Shown in pieces: positions 46,229-57,715 of a stretch of 64,000 bases of DNA. Under the pieces are notes generated by a model. It was not told where the DNA came from, did no database searches, and saw nothing but the letters and a program-made list of their open reading frames with translations. The stretch comes from Cerioporus squamosus. Its lineage: Eukaryota > Basidiomycota > Agaricomycetes > Polyporales > Polyporaceae. The position numbers and the translations under genes were made by a program. Position 1 is the stretch's first letter; each line of letters opens with the position of its first letter. Where the stretch lies: contig JABYQS010000032.1 of NCBI GenBank assembly GCA_022592435.1, forward strand, positions 62,001-126,000, given 5' to 3'.

Positions 46229-47279
46229 ATCTGCACTTTCTGTGATGAACTCGATACCTGCAGATCGCAATTGTCAGAGTTATCCGTACAGAATGGACCG
46301 GAGTGTCCAACTGAGACCGATCGGAGCATGGTCATACACACAACAAAGAGCGGTTGGGACCACCCTTTATAGAGCATGTATAGATGAAGATGTCGGAGGC
46401 CATCTTCATCTTATGATTGTACGTATATGGGTGGGGGGTGTGGGGGAAGAATCAGTGGGAAGCTTCACCTTACGGGTCCAAGCGCGCTTGTGCGAAGTTG
46501 TGCGATCGCGGCAAAGCGACGGGTCCCATGTACACATATAAATATGTATATATACGAGGCCGCATGGGCAGTGTCCGGAGCCGGAACCGATAGGCAAGCT
46601 ATTTGGGAAGGTGTATGAGTTCGAGATCTCAGAGATACGTGCGCCTACAAAAGGTAAGTACTACTTATGCAGCCATCTTCCAACTGTGGCTTGCTCGCGC
46701 GAAGGTCAATAGGCGATCGCGACGTTGCGGATCTGGAGTCTTGCGGCGAGTTCTGAGGATCTGATCAGCACCGCCCGTGCAGATCTGGATGGCGCATCCT
46801 GTTCCGGGAACTTGCGATTGAATGTGGCACAACGTGGCATAAGCTTGTTTCCCCGATCTAGATCTCGTTCCAAGGAAGAGCAGCACACAGTACGTCATAG
46901 ACAAACCTGGAGAGCATGTTCTTCATACTTGATGAGCGGTGGACACCAGGAATATGGAGGCGGGTGGACAGTGTGTGGAAGTTAGAACGCAAGTCAGATA
47001 GCTAGCGCCGGAAGTCTCGGCGAACGAGACAAGAACGAGAAGGTGAACCTCCCTCCAGCCCTGCCACAGGCTGAGGTCGTACTGAGACAGCGTGAGCGTC
47101 ACGATCCTTCTCTTCTAGGTGCAGCCACATGAGCACGGCCGATACTCCGCGCAGGACCCTCGGCGACTTACCCGGGCTCTCCAGGAAGTGCAGGTCTGTG
47201 CATGCAGGTACAACTGCGGGATCTGCACGAGGCGAGGCGGAGCCGATCGTGAAGGCGAAGCGTAGTGAAGTGGGACTTC
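46229..47279. other. No supported gene
   Basis: Short ORFs without motifs. A ta-rich patch (atataaatatgtatatatacgagg) lies at about 46536-46559, and a gatctagatct palindrome at about 46856. The last 100 bp lead into the bromodomain scrap and may contain its decayed upstream part. Confidence 0.3.
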
Positions 47280-47470
47280 CTGTAAGACATGCGCCGTATG
47301 TTCAGCAACGCGCAGACGTACAACAGGAGGGCTCATGGGTGTACGTCGATGGGTGGAAGAAGGCGTTCAACAAGGCGTTCAATAAGCTCATCGCCGGCAG
47401 CGACCTTCCCGCCGCGCTATTGCATAAGGGCGGGGCGGGCGACTTCTCCCGTGAATATGACCTGCGCTAA
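47280..47470 (+). pseudogene. Fragment of a bromodomain (Snf2/Sth1-like), frameshifted
   Basis: One frame reads MRRMFSNAQTYN and the next frame continues QEGSWVYVDGWKKAFNKAFN. Together they match the asparagine-containing acetyl-lysine pocket region of Snf2/Sth1-type bromodomains (NARTYNQEGSWVY in the family). A single base seems to be missing between TYN and QEG. Nothing recognisable of the remaining remodeller is present nearby, so this is taken as a broken gene fragment. A true short protein is unlikely. Confidence 0.5.
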
Positions 47471-47716
47471 CTCCGATGGAGGCGCACGGTAGTCCGGCGG
47501 AGCAAGACCAGTAGCAGGCAGGACACATTACGATGCGGATATATCTCGCGCGCATACTGTCGGACAACTCCCGAAGACAACGTCTAATTCCACAGCTCAC
47601 TGATGTACATATGTAGCTAGAGTTAACATATTGTACAGATATGAATATATACATAGTTCGAATAGATATGATGCGAGACATGGAGGATGACAGAGGAGCC
47701 AGATGTGAGGGCAGCG

Positions 47717-48396
47717 CTAGGCGATATATCGAGGGAAGTCTACATCGTCCGCATCAGACGAGTCCGATTCATTTGTCAGACGGGTCGGGACGGTGAAACG
47801 AAGAGGGCTGTGCCCAGGGCGCTTCAATACGCACTTCATCCCGTCCCTGAGGACAAATTTCTCCTGACCTGGGGAAATGTCCTTCTGAGAGTAGCCCCAA
47901 GAGCACTCGAGCGAGCGCAGGCGTGCCGCTCCGCAGACATGCGGAATGGAGGATCTGCCTGTCGACCACAACTCGAACTCGAACGGCGAGTTGACGGGCT
48001 GGCCCGTGGCGGTTTCGACGAAGTCCAAGCAATACTCCTTCAGTGACGGAGAACCGGGGAAGAGACGGAGGGAATAGGGACTGTGAGGTATAGGGCGCAT
48101 GAAGACATTCGCATCGCCAGGGTTCGGTTTCATCTGCAGCAATTTCAATACAGGGAGCCGAGATTGAACGCTGGTGCACTTACCCCAGTCACAACCCCTT
48201 CAGCGCTGAGCATATTTCTGGCGGCCTCGATGGCGGATCGGGCACTGGCTCCCTGCCAAGCTAACTGTTGGTCCAACCAGGCGTAAACCCCCTTCTCAGG
48301 ACCCTGATAGCGGCCGATTGCGAGAATGTCAAAGTCATGCCGTGGTTTGAAGTTAGGGAACCGTTTGAGGATACGGGACAGGTAGAGGGCGCGCAT
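47717..48396 (-). CDS. Hypothetical protein, two exons, intact
   Basis: Exon 1 (48396-48184) and exon 2 (48133-47717) flank a 50-bp intron (gtaagt...ctgcag) and give 209 residues. The chosen ATG has a good context after a pyrimidine/adenine-rich leader (gacctaccATGCGCGCC). An in-frame upstream start at 48783 would add a low-complexity Ser/Thr/Pro segment that looks like leader sequence. Recognisable features are a globular, aromatic-rich core (KPRHDFDILAIGRYQGPEKG, YSLRLFPGSPSLKEYCLDF) and an acidic tail (ESDSSDADDVDF). No family is identified. Confidence 0.6.
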
Positions 48397-49923
48397 GGTA
48401 GGTCTGGCAGAATTAGCGGTGGAAGAAGCCGATGAGGAGGATGCCGGCCGACGGGACGTGGTGAGCAATGATGCATGGCCTGTGGGCTGAGTGTGTGCGC
48501 GAGTGACTCGGGGCTGGTCCCGCGCGGCACGGTCGTACGGTTGGTGTCGCGATCGTTTAGTGCCCTGGTGTAGGGTCTTCAGTGTTGCACGGGACGTGTG
48601 AGGATCAAATAAAGCATACCTTCGAGGTAGACATGCTTCGAGGGTAGACTCAGTCAGTGGCTGGACGGCTGAGGGATGCGGTGAAGTTTGAAGCAACCAA
48701 GGCTGGGGTGGAAGTGGATACTGAATGGAAGTGCGGGCGTCGCGGCTTAAATGACATGTCGTGTTGATGAGATCAATTCCCACGTGTCAGCGCGGCGAAT
48801 GCCGTTTCCTCTAATAGATCAGCCTGAGGCCAGCTGAGGCGCCAGCGCGCGCGGCTGCCCGCTTGCCGCCCTTTGCCCTCCTTTGCCGCCCCAGCTGTAA
48901 GCTCCCGTCAGCGTCGGTGTCGGTATCCGCGTCCGTGTCAATCTGCTAGTCCTTGACACCTTCAGTAGGAGGTAGTAGGTGTATGATTATCACCTTGCAA
49001 TGACTGTCTCGGTGGGACTCGCGAGTGGGGTTAGTATCAGCAAGTTACGCAAGGTTCCTTATGAAACGAAGGACGGGCCCATCCTGGCGGTTCAGTCATA
49101 CGGTCATTTGCTGAAGGCAACACATATCTAATATGATAGTCGCGTCGTATGACCTTTGCGACTCGGGGCCGCTCGCCTCTCGAGCTCAGTGTCGTAGGCC
49201 GGGTCATGAAGACATCCCAGGCTACTCAGGCTAGAAGTCCTGGACTGCGCGGACTCTGTGAACCACGCGTTCTTCAGCCGCGCCGGCTCGGACAGCCAGT
49301 ATACCTTATTGGTGTTTTATTAGACTTCCTCCTCTTCCACTGCGTTGCAGGCGGGACGCCGCGCTTGAAGCTTGACTCGTGAACTGTAATGGCACGAGCA
49401 TGGCGGTCAAGTTCGTTGCTGCCGCCCGCTGTGAAGGCCGTAGCCCATCTGACGATGTTTAGAATACGCCGGAGGTTCCCCAAGAAGGGGTGAACAGATC
49501 GGAGCTCGAGGGTTGTGAACGGGCATCTCGGTGAAACCGTATTCCTCAGGGACATGTCGCTTTTGTCCGACTTCTGGAATTCAAGTAGCCCGAGGAGAAG
49601 GCTTACGAACACACTCTAGAGCCGTTGTGCCGCTTTACCTCAGCTCGGACATCCCACTGCACTATCAGCCAACCTTGGCAGCGTTTCCTACGGATGCACA
49701 TGCGTCGGTTCGCCTGTTGCTCCAAATGAGGTGTGTGCGTATAATGCGTGAATAGGGCCTCAGCTAGAGGTCAGTCAGACACGTCGGAAGTCTAGATTCT
49801 CTAACAAATTGAACGCGCGTTTGAGTGCACTGAGACGCAGATACAAAGGATAGAACGAGATAGCAAGGTAATACAGAACGGTGATGAGGATACGCTTGGA
49901 TTCTCCATAGTATACGGAAAGGT
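48397..49923. other. Mostly non-coding; possible promoter region
   Basis: The first 390 bp hold the leader and promoter of the minus-strand gene ending at 48396. Further on, short tandem words (gcgtcggtgtcggtatccgc) occur near 48911-48930. A 112-codon minus-strand ORF (49612-49274) has no motif. Nothing else is supported. Confidence 0.35.
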
Positions 49924-50508
49924 TCACCTCCGGGCTCGAGCCTGAGTCCGAGTCCGGCGCTGGATAACGCCCTCGGTGCGGCGGCAGCTCTGGACCTGGG
50001 TGCTGAAGACGAGAGTCATGAACTCCCGGTATTTGCCACGATCCTCGGGAAGTATTGCAGGGGGAGGGCCATGTCCCTTGCGACGCGCATGTTCATGGTA
50101 ATGGAGGCTGGACCCTTCGGTCTGAGTCAATTTGACCCGGTTGTGCCAAGGGATATGTTTGACGGCCACGAACTCATGGTTGATATCGTAGAAGGCGTTG
50201 TAGTGGAGAATGAGGTGCCTGTTCGGGAGCTCGTCCTCGTCCGGTGCGCCATGGAGGTGCAGAAGCTCGGCCCCTTCGTCTTCGATGTCGATCAACCACA
50301 GCGACGCGTCGTCTGCCACCCATTCATCAGGTAGCTCGCCAACTTGGGGGCAGTCTCCAACCTGAACGATGGCCGCTGATATCCCATACGTGATGCAAAC
50401 GTGAGCAACTCGTTGCAACTGTCCAAGCGTTCGCCACGCGTACTGGAGATATATATCTCCGGACATCTGGTCCTTGAATAGGGATGTTGCCGAACCAAGG
50501 AAAGACAT
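49924..50508 (-). CDS. Hypothetical protein, single exon
   Basis: An ATG-initiated open frame of 194 codons with mixed, globular composition. Notable blocks are VADDASLWLIDIEDEGAE and LHYNAFYDINHEFVAVKHIP, with a very basic Arg-rich end (RRTRTQARARR). The central Asp/Glu/His-rich part has the feel of an enzyme or papain-like fold, but no catalytic motif can be named. No splice partners were found. Confidence 0.45.
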   Translation of the reverse strand: MSFLGSATSLFKDQMSGDIYLQYAWRTLGQLQRVAHVCITYGISAAIVQVGDCPQVGELPDEWVADDASLWLIDIEDEGAELLHLHGAPDEDELPNRHLILHYNAFYDINHEFVAVKHIPWHNRVKLTQTEGSSLHYHEHARRKGHGPPPAILPEDRGKYREFMTLVFSTQVQSCRRTEGVIQRRTRTQARARR

Positions 50509-51164
50509 CGCGTCTATGCAGGGTAGAGACGAAAAGCCATCAGATAAAACCGAAGGAAATGGGAGGCGAAAGTGAACGGACCGTACTTCGCTGTCCGAGA
50601 TCGGTATACCAAGGCTTTATCGCAGTTTGACGCAAGAACGCCGGTTGGCGCTTTTCAGAAAGGGAAGAAAAGTTAGAAACGAGGCAGGCCAGGAGCGCAG
50701 CAGATTACCAGAGGGTGATATCTGCAGGTTGAACTGTTGGTGTCTGACGGAGTCCCTGCGGCGAGGTGCCATGCTTATATACTTGTATACCATGCAGCAA
50801 GCTCGTCCCGAAGACTTCCTTCGGCTTTGTATACCAGCCATCAAAGAGATGAATCATGCATGGAGTCACTGTGGTTCCAGAAACGGTGGTTCACGAGGGT
50901 AAGGGATGCGATTCAGCACAGTGGACTTATAACCTTTATCATCCTGATGACACCATGACGACACAGCCACAGTTTGATAGCCGCCCAGGGCCAAGGAACG
51001 TTTTGCATCGATGATTCTCTCAAGGTTCTCTCGTCCGCCGCCATCTACTCCTGCTTTCGGGCTCGATGGACTCCCCTTTCTTCCTGCTTTGTTACAGCTC
51101 AAAGGGAAGCTCTCCCGATGACTAGGACAAGCGAAGCATAGAGCGTGAGCCGGGTCCTTGTCCT

Positions 51165-51560
51165 ACGAACCATCATTCAACTTGAGACTGATTGTCTACA
51201 GTGTCTACACAACAGGCTGCAGTTGCTGAATCCGCCGTTACCATACTGTTGGTTCTGATCAATGTGTTTCGCAAATCCTTGCTCAATGGAGCAAACAGGC
51301 GGTGGACGAGAACCATATCATGCGCAGTAACTGCGTTTGGCGCGTCTGGCATGGACAACGGGCATGCGTACGTTTCTGAGCTCTTTCTGCTACGAACCGT
51401 CATTCAGCTCAAGACTGATTGACTATACAGTGTCTACACAACCGGCTGCATACTGTCGTTTGTTTGCCGCAAGTCCTCGCGAAATGGAACCAACAGCCGG
51501 TTGGGCGAGAACACACGCAGTAACTGATTTTGGCGTGGACAATAGGCACGTGTGCCTTCA
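51165..51560. repeat. Divergent two-copy direct duplication of about 227 bp
   Basis: Matching words recur at a 227-bp offset: acgaaccatcattcaacttg at 51165 against acgaaccgtcattcagctca at 51392, then cagtgtctacacaacaggct against cagtgtctacacaaccggct, then gagaac...cgcagtaactg in both. Copies are clearly diverged. A gene was not recognised in either unit. Confidence 0.55.
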
Positions 51561-51839
51561 GAGTCTGCGGTCTCTCTGCCCCTGTGAGTAGGCTGACGCA
51601 CGTAGGGAATACGTCGTGTTATTAACTGTCTTAACTGTCATTGTCCCTTCAGAATGAGGTTCACAACCGTCCGCGATGTCGTCGGATTCCTCGAATCCCT
51701 TCCTGCTGGCCATCTCGGGAACCGTTGCGATGAGTTGTGCCACAACGGTGAACGTTACCGACACCCGCCCGAATAGCACAACAAATCTGCATTCCCGTCT
51801 TTCACACCTATCCTGGCTACCCTGCTCTCCTCGCTAAGA

Positions 51840-54300
51840 CCGACTCTCCGGCTCTCCATTTGCAGTCCGATTCAGGCTGTCCAGCCCCGCCTCCGGTCCG
51901 CGAGTTTGGTGAAGCTGCTTTACGACACCACCCTGCCACTACCCCATCAGCCGCCTTCGCGACCTCCGTGCTCATAAGGGGTCAATGGCTCTGTTCCCTG
52001 TGCCTACGGTTGTCGTGGATGATGGCGCTGCGGACCTCTGAGTCTACCGTAACGCCTACCAGTCCCCCTGCCGGGGCGAGGGGAGTTGCCGCTCGATCAA
52101 AGCCCCGGAGCGGCGTGCATCGATACGGCCTTCGACGTACATGATATCGAAGATGACCAGTGGTACCGTACGCGACCGCCGGCAGAAGTAGTGGGAATCG
52201 ACGTCCATTGCTGGTTTCAAAAAGCGCGCTCTCGCCTGGAGACATCGCCATGCTTGCGCAAGCCACCGGTAGGGCTAGCCCAAGAAGAAGGGAGGGGACA
52301 CAGCGCACGCGGGGATCTTCGCTGATCGGCGAGGGCGAGGAGTCTTGCCTGCACCGCAGCCACGTCCCTGACGCAGCAGCCCAGAGATGCGCGATGAGCG
52401 TACTAGTACAGTGTCGGACGGAATGACACCCAAGCTGTTAACATCTGGGTTCGGTCGAGCGGAGTCGACATCGAGCGTAAGTCTCGCGATGCTGTACGGA
52501 GAGCCCCGCTGACGCTATCATGTATCTCGATCAGATCAAGCAAGCAAACAACAATTCGCAGATCTCCCTCTATTTCCTTGCAGCATGATATCCAGGATGT
52601 GCGTATAGCGCGAGCGAGCGACCGCCGGCGCCGGACATCAGAATATCTCGTCGTTTGCAGCCCCGTTGGGGCCGCTGCAACCGAAGAAGTCGCGCGCAAG
52701 GACGCGTCAAACCCGAAATACCATCGGGCTTTGTCCTCAAGACACTCGCTGCTCATCGATCGCCGACTACGTCCTTGGGCGGAAGACACCAACAGATCCC
52801 CGAGGCGCAGAGCGGGTTCCGTCGCGGCCACTGCACCATTAGCAAACCGTCGTCATGCGCATAGCTGTTGAAGAAGCCCGCAGCCTCGGCCATCCTCTGT
52901 CCATGATGATGTTGGACATTGAGAACGCCCTCCCATCAGTTCATCAGGCGGCCGTCTTCGACGCAGGCTCGAGCGGTCTCCTCATTGACTGGATGGGCCA
53001 GCTCTAACCACAAATGCAGCATGTCCTCCTCTTCGATGGCGAAATCGCTAGCCCGTTTCGAGCTCACTGGTGGGCGTTCCTATGCCGCAATATCCTGGCA
53101 TCTCTTCCTCGCCGACCACCGGCTCATGCCATACCTCGACAATGTCTAGCTCAATGGCAGGGTTGCTGCTACTCATCGCAGACGATGTCGCCATAATGCG
53201 TGACTGCCGGGTCTGAACTGCAAAGGAGTCGACACATCGGCGACGCCGTCACGATGGTCTTCAATCCCCTGCCCAGCAGCCGGCTCGGAACCACCAGCGG
53301 GGCGAGGAGGTTGACCTCACAGACACCGCCGCATACTCGGGATGACGTTCACACAAAAAAGAGGGAATCACGGCGTGCAATCCCGCGAGGTTGCACCCCG
53401 TGAAGAAGGGGAGGGACGACTCAATCCGAGGCCACGATGTTGCCATACGACGCGAAACGACCCGTGGCTTCGACGTACTCGAGAACGGGTATGGGACCCC
53501 ACTCTCAAATCATACCTCTCTACGGAGACCGGGATCTGGCCGCCAGGTTATCGTCGCGGGGCACTCGCCCTTCGCTGGCTCCTATATATTCTTCGTGACT
53601 ATCCATCGCTTCCTCTCGCAGCCGTTCGGGAGGCATGGTAACTCGCTCGGTGGGGTGACCTGTGCCTCTCACTGCTCAATCTGCTCGCCGTCGTACTCCT
53701 CCCGCTCGAAGAGAGGCCAACTGGTGAGAGCATTTTTCGTTCTACCCAGTCTCATTGGCCCGCTAGCTCTTCGACGCCGTCGTCGCCTCCTAGCGACTGC
53801 CTATCGTTCAAGCGCGTTTTCGCCACCTACCTCTTCCATAATCTTTCACGTCTGCCGTCAGCGCGTATACCTGAGAGTGTCCCACCCCGGACAGAGGGAG
53901 GCAGTGGTGCGCCTGCTCCCCTCGGCTCAGCATCTCAGTGCTGAACAAGGTCACCGTCAAGGATGGGAGATACCTCGTCACCGTCGTGGATGTCACTTTT
54001 GTTGCCGCCGTGGAGTCATCGATGACGAAGTACATGCTCTCCTCCGACTCTAATAAGTACTTACGATTCATGAACACCGCAGTGCCGCTTTCCGACAGTC
54101 CCCGATCCATCGTGTGGGTCTCCGGGCCGCTCGGGGATATCCTGGACTCCTGGAGAGACGACGTGCGGTTTCGCAGGGTTTCGCTCATGTTTCGCTCCTC
54201 CTGCAGCTGGTGACTGTCAAAGGGGTCGTTAGGGACGCTGCGGGTGCAGACGTAGATGGTGCTGCAGCGGGTGGGCGGGCGCCGGGCTGCCTTGCTTTTC
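51840..54300 (+). mobile_element. Second decayed non-LTR retrotransposon of the same family
   Basis: The pieces parallel the copy at 4-5.9 kb: LLIDRRLRPWAED (about 52760) and AQSGFRRGHCT (about 52810), the catalytic ADDV at 53178-53189 within LLIADDVA, TETGIWPPGYRRGALALRWL (about 53520-53580), and a C-x2-C-type tail (CHFCCRRGVIDDEVHALL, about 54000). Unlike the first copy, this one keeps a short stretch between the QSGF and ADDV boxes, but most of the palm is lost and frames change repeatedly. The element is dead. Ends are approximate; no poly-A tail or target duplication was identified. Confidence 0.7.
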
Positions 54301-54950
54301 TTACCCCTCCTTTCCCAGGAGGTCGCTCGCAGCATTAACTCCTGGCAACGGACAGGGCTGCACAGGTGTTCATCGATGCGCGGGTCTTCGATTGTGCGGA
54401 CGCGGATGGGGGAGCAGGAGGGAGCAGGGCACGAAACCTTCGCCTAACTCGTGCCTGTGATCGGAGAAGCTGCAGATTTGAGTTGAGGTGCTCGGATACT
54501 TCGAGAAGGTCACCTCCCACAGCGCGTCGTCAAGCAATCGCAGGGGCCTACGTTCAAGCGACCGGTCGGGAGGAGTATATAGCAGTTCATCAAGTCGTAC
54601 TTAGTAGAGCCAAGTTGCCCAATGGACGTCAGCAGCTACAGAACTCACCTGAGGTGCACGCAGCGATCGGGCAGCGTCGCGTGTGTTTGTGCTAAGGTTC
54701 CTCGAAATCGATGATAAATTTGAAGCTGCGCACCGCGCTTGCTATGACGAGCGCGAATCGGTCATGGGGGCAGATCGACTCAATTTGCAATGTTCTAAGC
54801 CAAACAGGAACAAAATCCGAAGAATTACCGGATACGTAGTAGTACGTTGTTATCACTGTCCATCACTCCGGTCAAAATCTCCACGAGACTTTTCGAGCTC
54901 CCACCTCCATAAGTACTTGCTTCCTCTCGAACCGGAGCATTAGCTACAGC
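54301..54950. other. No supported gene
   Basis: Short ORFs only. The stretch contains the leader of the next plus-strand gene at its end and possibly the 3' end of the retrotransposon relic at its start. Confidence 0.35.
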
Positions 54951-55586
54951 ATGCTTGAAGGGCAGTGTGATGGGTAACATAGTTCGTCACCCTGTACGGA
55001 TGGCTTCTCATCCTTCTCTTCAGCCAGGTCGACGCTGGCAAGCAAGGGCAGAAACGTGCAGCCGAAACTTCTCCAGAGTGGGATACTGCTCTTCCGGAGG
55101 TTCAAGAGTGGTTGATGGCCAAAAGAGGTTTCCGCGAAGCTGCTATGCGAATTCTGTGTATCGATAGAGGCATTGAGGTAAGCATAGGCCCAGATGATGA
55201 ACCAGTGGCACGACTCATACTAGTCCAGCCAGGCCAAGGGATCGACCAGAGCGTGTTGACCCGCCAGCATTCCGAGGCAGCTCTCAGATTCCACATCGCT
55301 ACCATTCGCCTCTTGGAGATGGAAGCCTCTCCTGTGCGTGCAGGCATCTGGTTCAATGGCGATGTTTGAAAACAAGCTGATGTTTCCTCCCTTTGTGCAG
55401 CTCACCGGACTTCCTCTAGAAGAGAGTACCTTGGGTATGACACCCGACGTTGCTATGACACGTCTGTCAGCCCTCCAACTCAATGAGCGGCGTTTGGAGC
55501 TGGAGCGGGAGGCTATCCTGGTCATGCGTCTGCTCATAAGGGCGGAAATAGGGAGAGTACGCAGATTTTGTGGAACGAGTTGGTGA
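54951..55586 (+). CDS. Hypothetical protein with C-terminal helical segment
   Basis: Exons 54951-54973, 55024-55333 and 55401-55586 join in phase for 172 residues. The first exon is tiny (MLEGQCD plus two bases) and ends at a gtaaca donor. The protein has a mixed-charge N-terminal half (VQEWLMAKRGFREAAMRI) and a coiled-coil-like C-terminal helix (LNERRLELEREAILVMRLL). The second intron has clear signals (gtgcgt...gtgcag). A potential donor (gtaagc) inside exon 2 is not used in this model because the frame reads on with good protein character. No family is recognised. Confidence 0.5.
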
Positions 55587-56741
55587 AATGGCGACGAGGC
55601 GGTCATCCTCGCGGAACATCGAGCCCTCTGTGCATGTGCGATGATTCGAACCAGGGACCTCACTATCCAGCACTACAACACGCAACTAGCCTCTCCATTG
55701 CCGCTCAAATGGCCCCCATTAGTGGATCATGGTGATGAACGGCGACTGTGTGCAGACCAGAGTAAATGGACACAACAGAGTCCAGACCCCAGCAGCTCAT
55801 GCTCGATCATCGTGTTCAGCATGTTCGTCTACTAGCCACCACTCTCTACGCAGCCTCCCATGCGCACGCTCGCGATCGGGTGATCCTGTGGCGGCCCTGG
55901 AATATTGAGCCGCTACTGCCATAGATGACAAGGCGAAGGGTGGAAGTTCGCCCGTCTAGCTACAGATACTACGCACAGGCACCCAGCTCATGGTGAGCCA
56001 GCGCATGGTAGCCCGGGGCTGCAGCGGCGAGGTCGTAACGCCGTCGAGTCGATCCGACTCAACCAGAGCTCGTGATCCTCCTAAGTGTGTCTCGGCATGG
56101 CGCACTTTCTCGAGGCCGCACTGCCTCTCAGCTTCTGTGCCCAGCGGCCTGGAGAGGACTCAGTTGTGGCTTTCAAAACCCCCGTCTACTTAGGGGGGTC
56201 TTTCGGAACGCACCCTGGATTTCGAAATCCCCCCGTTAACTCGGCCGCAATCAATATGTATCGTGTACATGGAAAAGCTCGGAGATGGAAAGGGACAGCG
56301 CCGAGAGGTTTCAGTTGCGTGCGATGTCTTCCGTGGCGGCCACAGCGTGACTTGGCACTGTCTCTCGTCGTGCCGTCTTCCCTGTCGGCAATGGCCATGG
56401 TCGTGCTTCGACCACCGTTGTAGGAGATGGAAGAAGCCGGGCAGCTGCAAGAGTGTCGGGTAGTAAGGTGCGGCGTAGCGGAGGGGGCATCTGCGTACTG
56501 TAATTATGAAGAATCAACGTCAGTACAGAGTATGAGCTCGCTTCCACCGATACCGCCGGGATTGCATCACACCGAACCCGCCAGCACTCGTGAGCATCCC
56601 AAGCTGGATCAATACCATCGAGATAGCTGCTATACGAAACAGCGCCAATTCCAGTCGAAATCTGCAGCACACGATCATATTCCTCGCCCTCTTCTCCAGT
56701 GCTGGACACCTCCGCCTCTTCTCCCCTCGGATATGGGCCGT
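55587..56741. other. No supported gene; two minor sequence oddities
   Basis: A tRNA B-box-like word lies on the minus strand near 55650 but does not fold into a tRNA. An imperfect inverted repeat (ggggggtctttcg / cgaaatcccccc) lies at about 56194-56235. Overlapping ORFs of about 130 codons on both strands (56311-56819) have no recognisable domain. Confidence 0.35.
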
Positions 56742-57690
56742 CTACTCAGTCGTGAAGCAGGGGAAGCACCACCCGTACCACTGTTCGACATGGTCGCGCC
56801 AGCTGCAGAAATCGATTAGCTCGGCCGTGTCGCTATGTACTACATATCAGTATACTTACATGTCTTGAACTTCGCGCGTGACGACCGTGTCCAATGGCAG
56901 GAGGGCCTGTGGACAGCGTGAATAAGTGAGTGTTCCAACCACGTTAGACTGTAGTACTCACCGGGTTGTAAGCCAGGGTCTGCGCCCTCGGTTCTCCCTC
57001 CCCCAGACTCAGCACCCCAACCTCCGAGTGATCGACGAAGCCGATAGCCTCCATGGCCTACTTCTTCATCAGCAGTGTTCGTCGAACATGGTCCTGGCTT
57101 CAGATTACTTACCTTTCCAAAGTCGCCGTAACTGAACGTCGTCTTGCTGACGTTGAAGATGGACGCCAGCACGACGTAGGCGTCAGGAGTGACATGCAGG
57201 CGATCCTTGCCGTTGCTGAACAGCGCGAAGTACAGGGGACATTCGAACTTGAGGGAGAAGACGACTGTACGGTTGCGCGGGCACGGGAGGAACGTTAGCC
57301 AGTTCTAACGGCTCGCCCGCGCTCAGAAACGCACGCTCACCGCTTGACATTATGCGAGTTAGTATGGGGCTGTGCGGGATAGACGTCGACGATGAAGGAC
57401 GTGAAGGAGCACGCAGTTGGCACCCAGTATATGCCACTTTAGTTCTCTAAATGATGCGATACGTCTGCAGCAACTAGTCACGTACATTCACGCCACATAG
57501 AAGTCATTAGCGTGCATGAGTGATGGTTCTTACCGTGCAGAATGCCTCATATAACGACGTGACCGCACCTTTCTGTATATACATCATGTCTGAGCCACGG
57601 CACAAGTCGCCTCCGCTGATGACGCAGCGCGCAACCTTGTGCAGTTTAGTAATTTGTAACTCCCACTTGCCCTGCGTCTCAGACGTAGCA
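56742..57690 (-). CDS. Hypothetical multi-exon protein, unrecognised family
   Basis: Four downstream exons join in phase: 57304-57113, 57057-56962, 56906-56860 and 56802-56742. They read ...KDRLHVTPDAYVVLASIFNV, then FVDHSEVGVLSLGEGEPRAQ, then LLPLDTVVTREVQD and WRDHVEQWYGWCFPCFTTE with a stop. Upstream, an open block ending at 57534 (KLHKVARCVISGGDLC...SLYEAFCT) with a gtaaga donor surely belongs to the same gene. The link between it and 57304 is unsettled: either one 229-bp intron or a tiny 24-bp exon at 57436-57413. The start codon was not found. The mixture of beta-like and helical blocks suggests a globular protein. Confidence 0.5.
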
Positions 57691-57715
57691 GTGGGCTACG
57701 TTGTCTCAGACGCAG
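57672..57715. repeat. Imperfect hairpin-forming inverted repeat
   Basis: The arm ctgcgtctcagacgtagc is followed after about five bases by gctacgttgtctcagacgcag, nearly its reverse complement. One arm has a two- to three-base insertion and one mismatch. It overlaps the upstream end of the last-described minus-strand gene. Its role is unknown. Confidence 0.6.

Noticed and set aside
55610..55700. tRNA-like B box (ggttcgaatca) on the minus strand
   Set aside because: The T-stem does not pair beyond one or two bases and no acceptor stem or matching A box could be drawn, so a functional tRNA is not supported. A degraded tRNA-derived element remains possible.
57370..57440. Open segment on the minus strand reading YWVPTACSFTSFIVDVYPA
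   Set aside because: It looks protein-like, but its phase is incompatible with the exons on both sides, so it was not included in the gene model.
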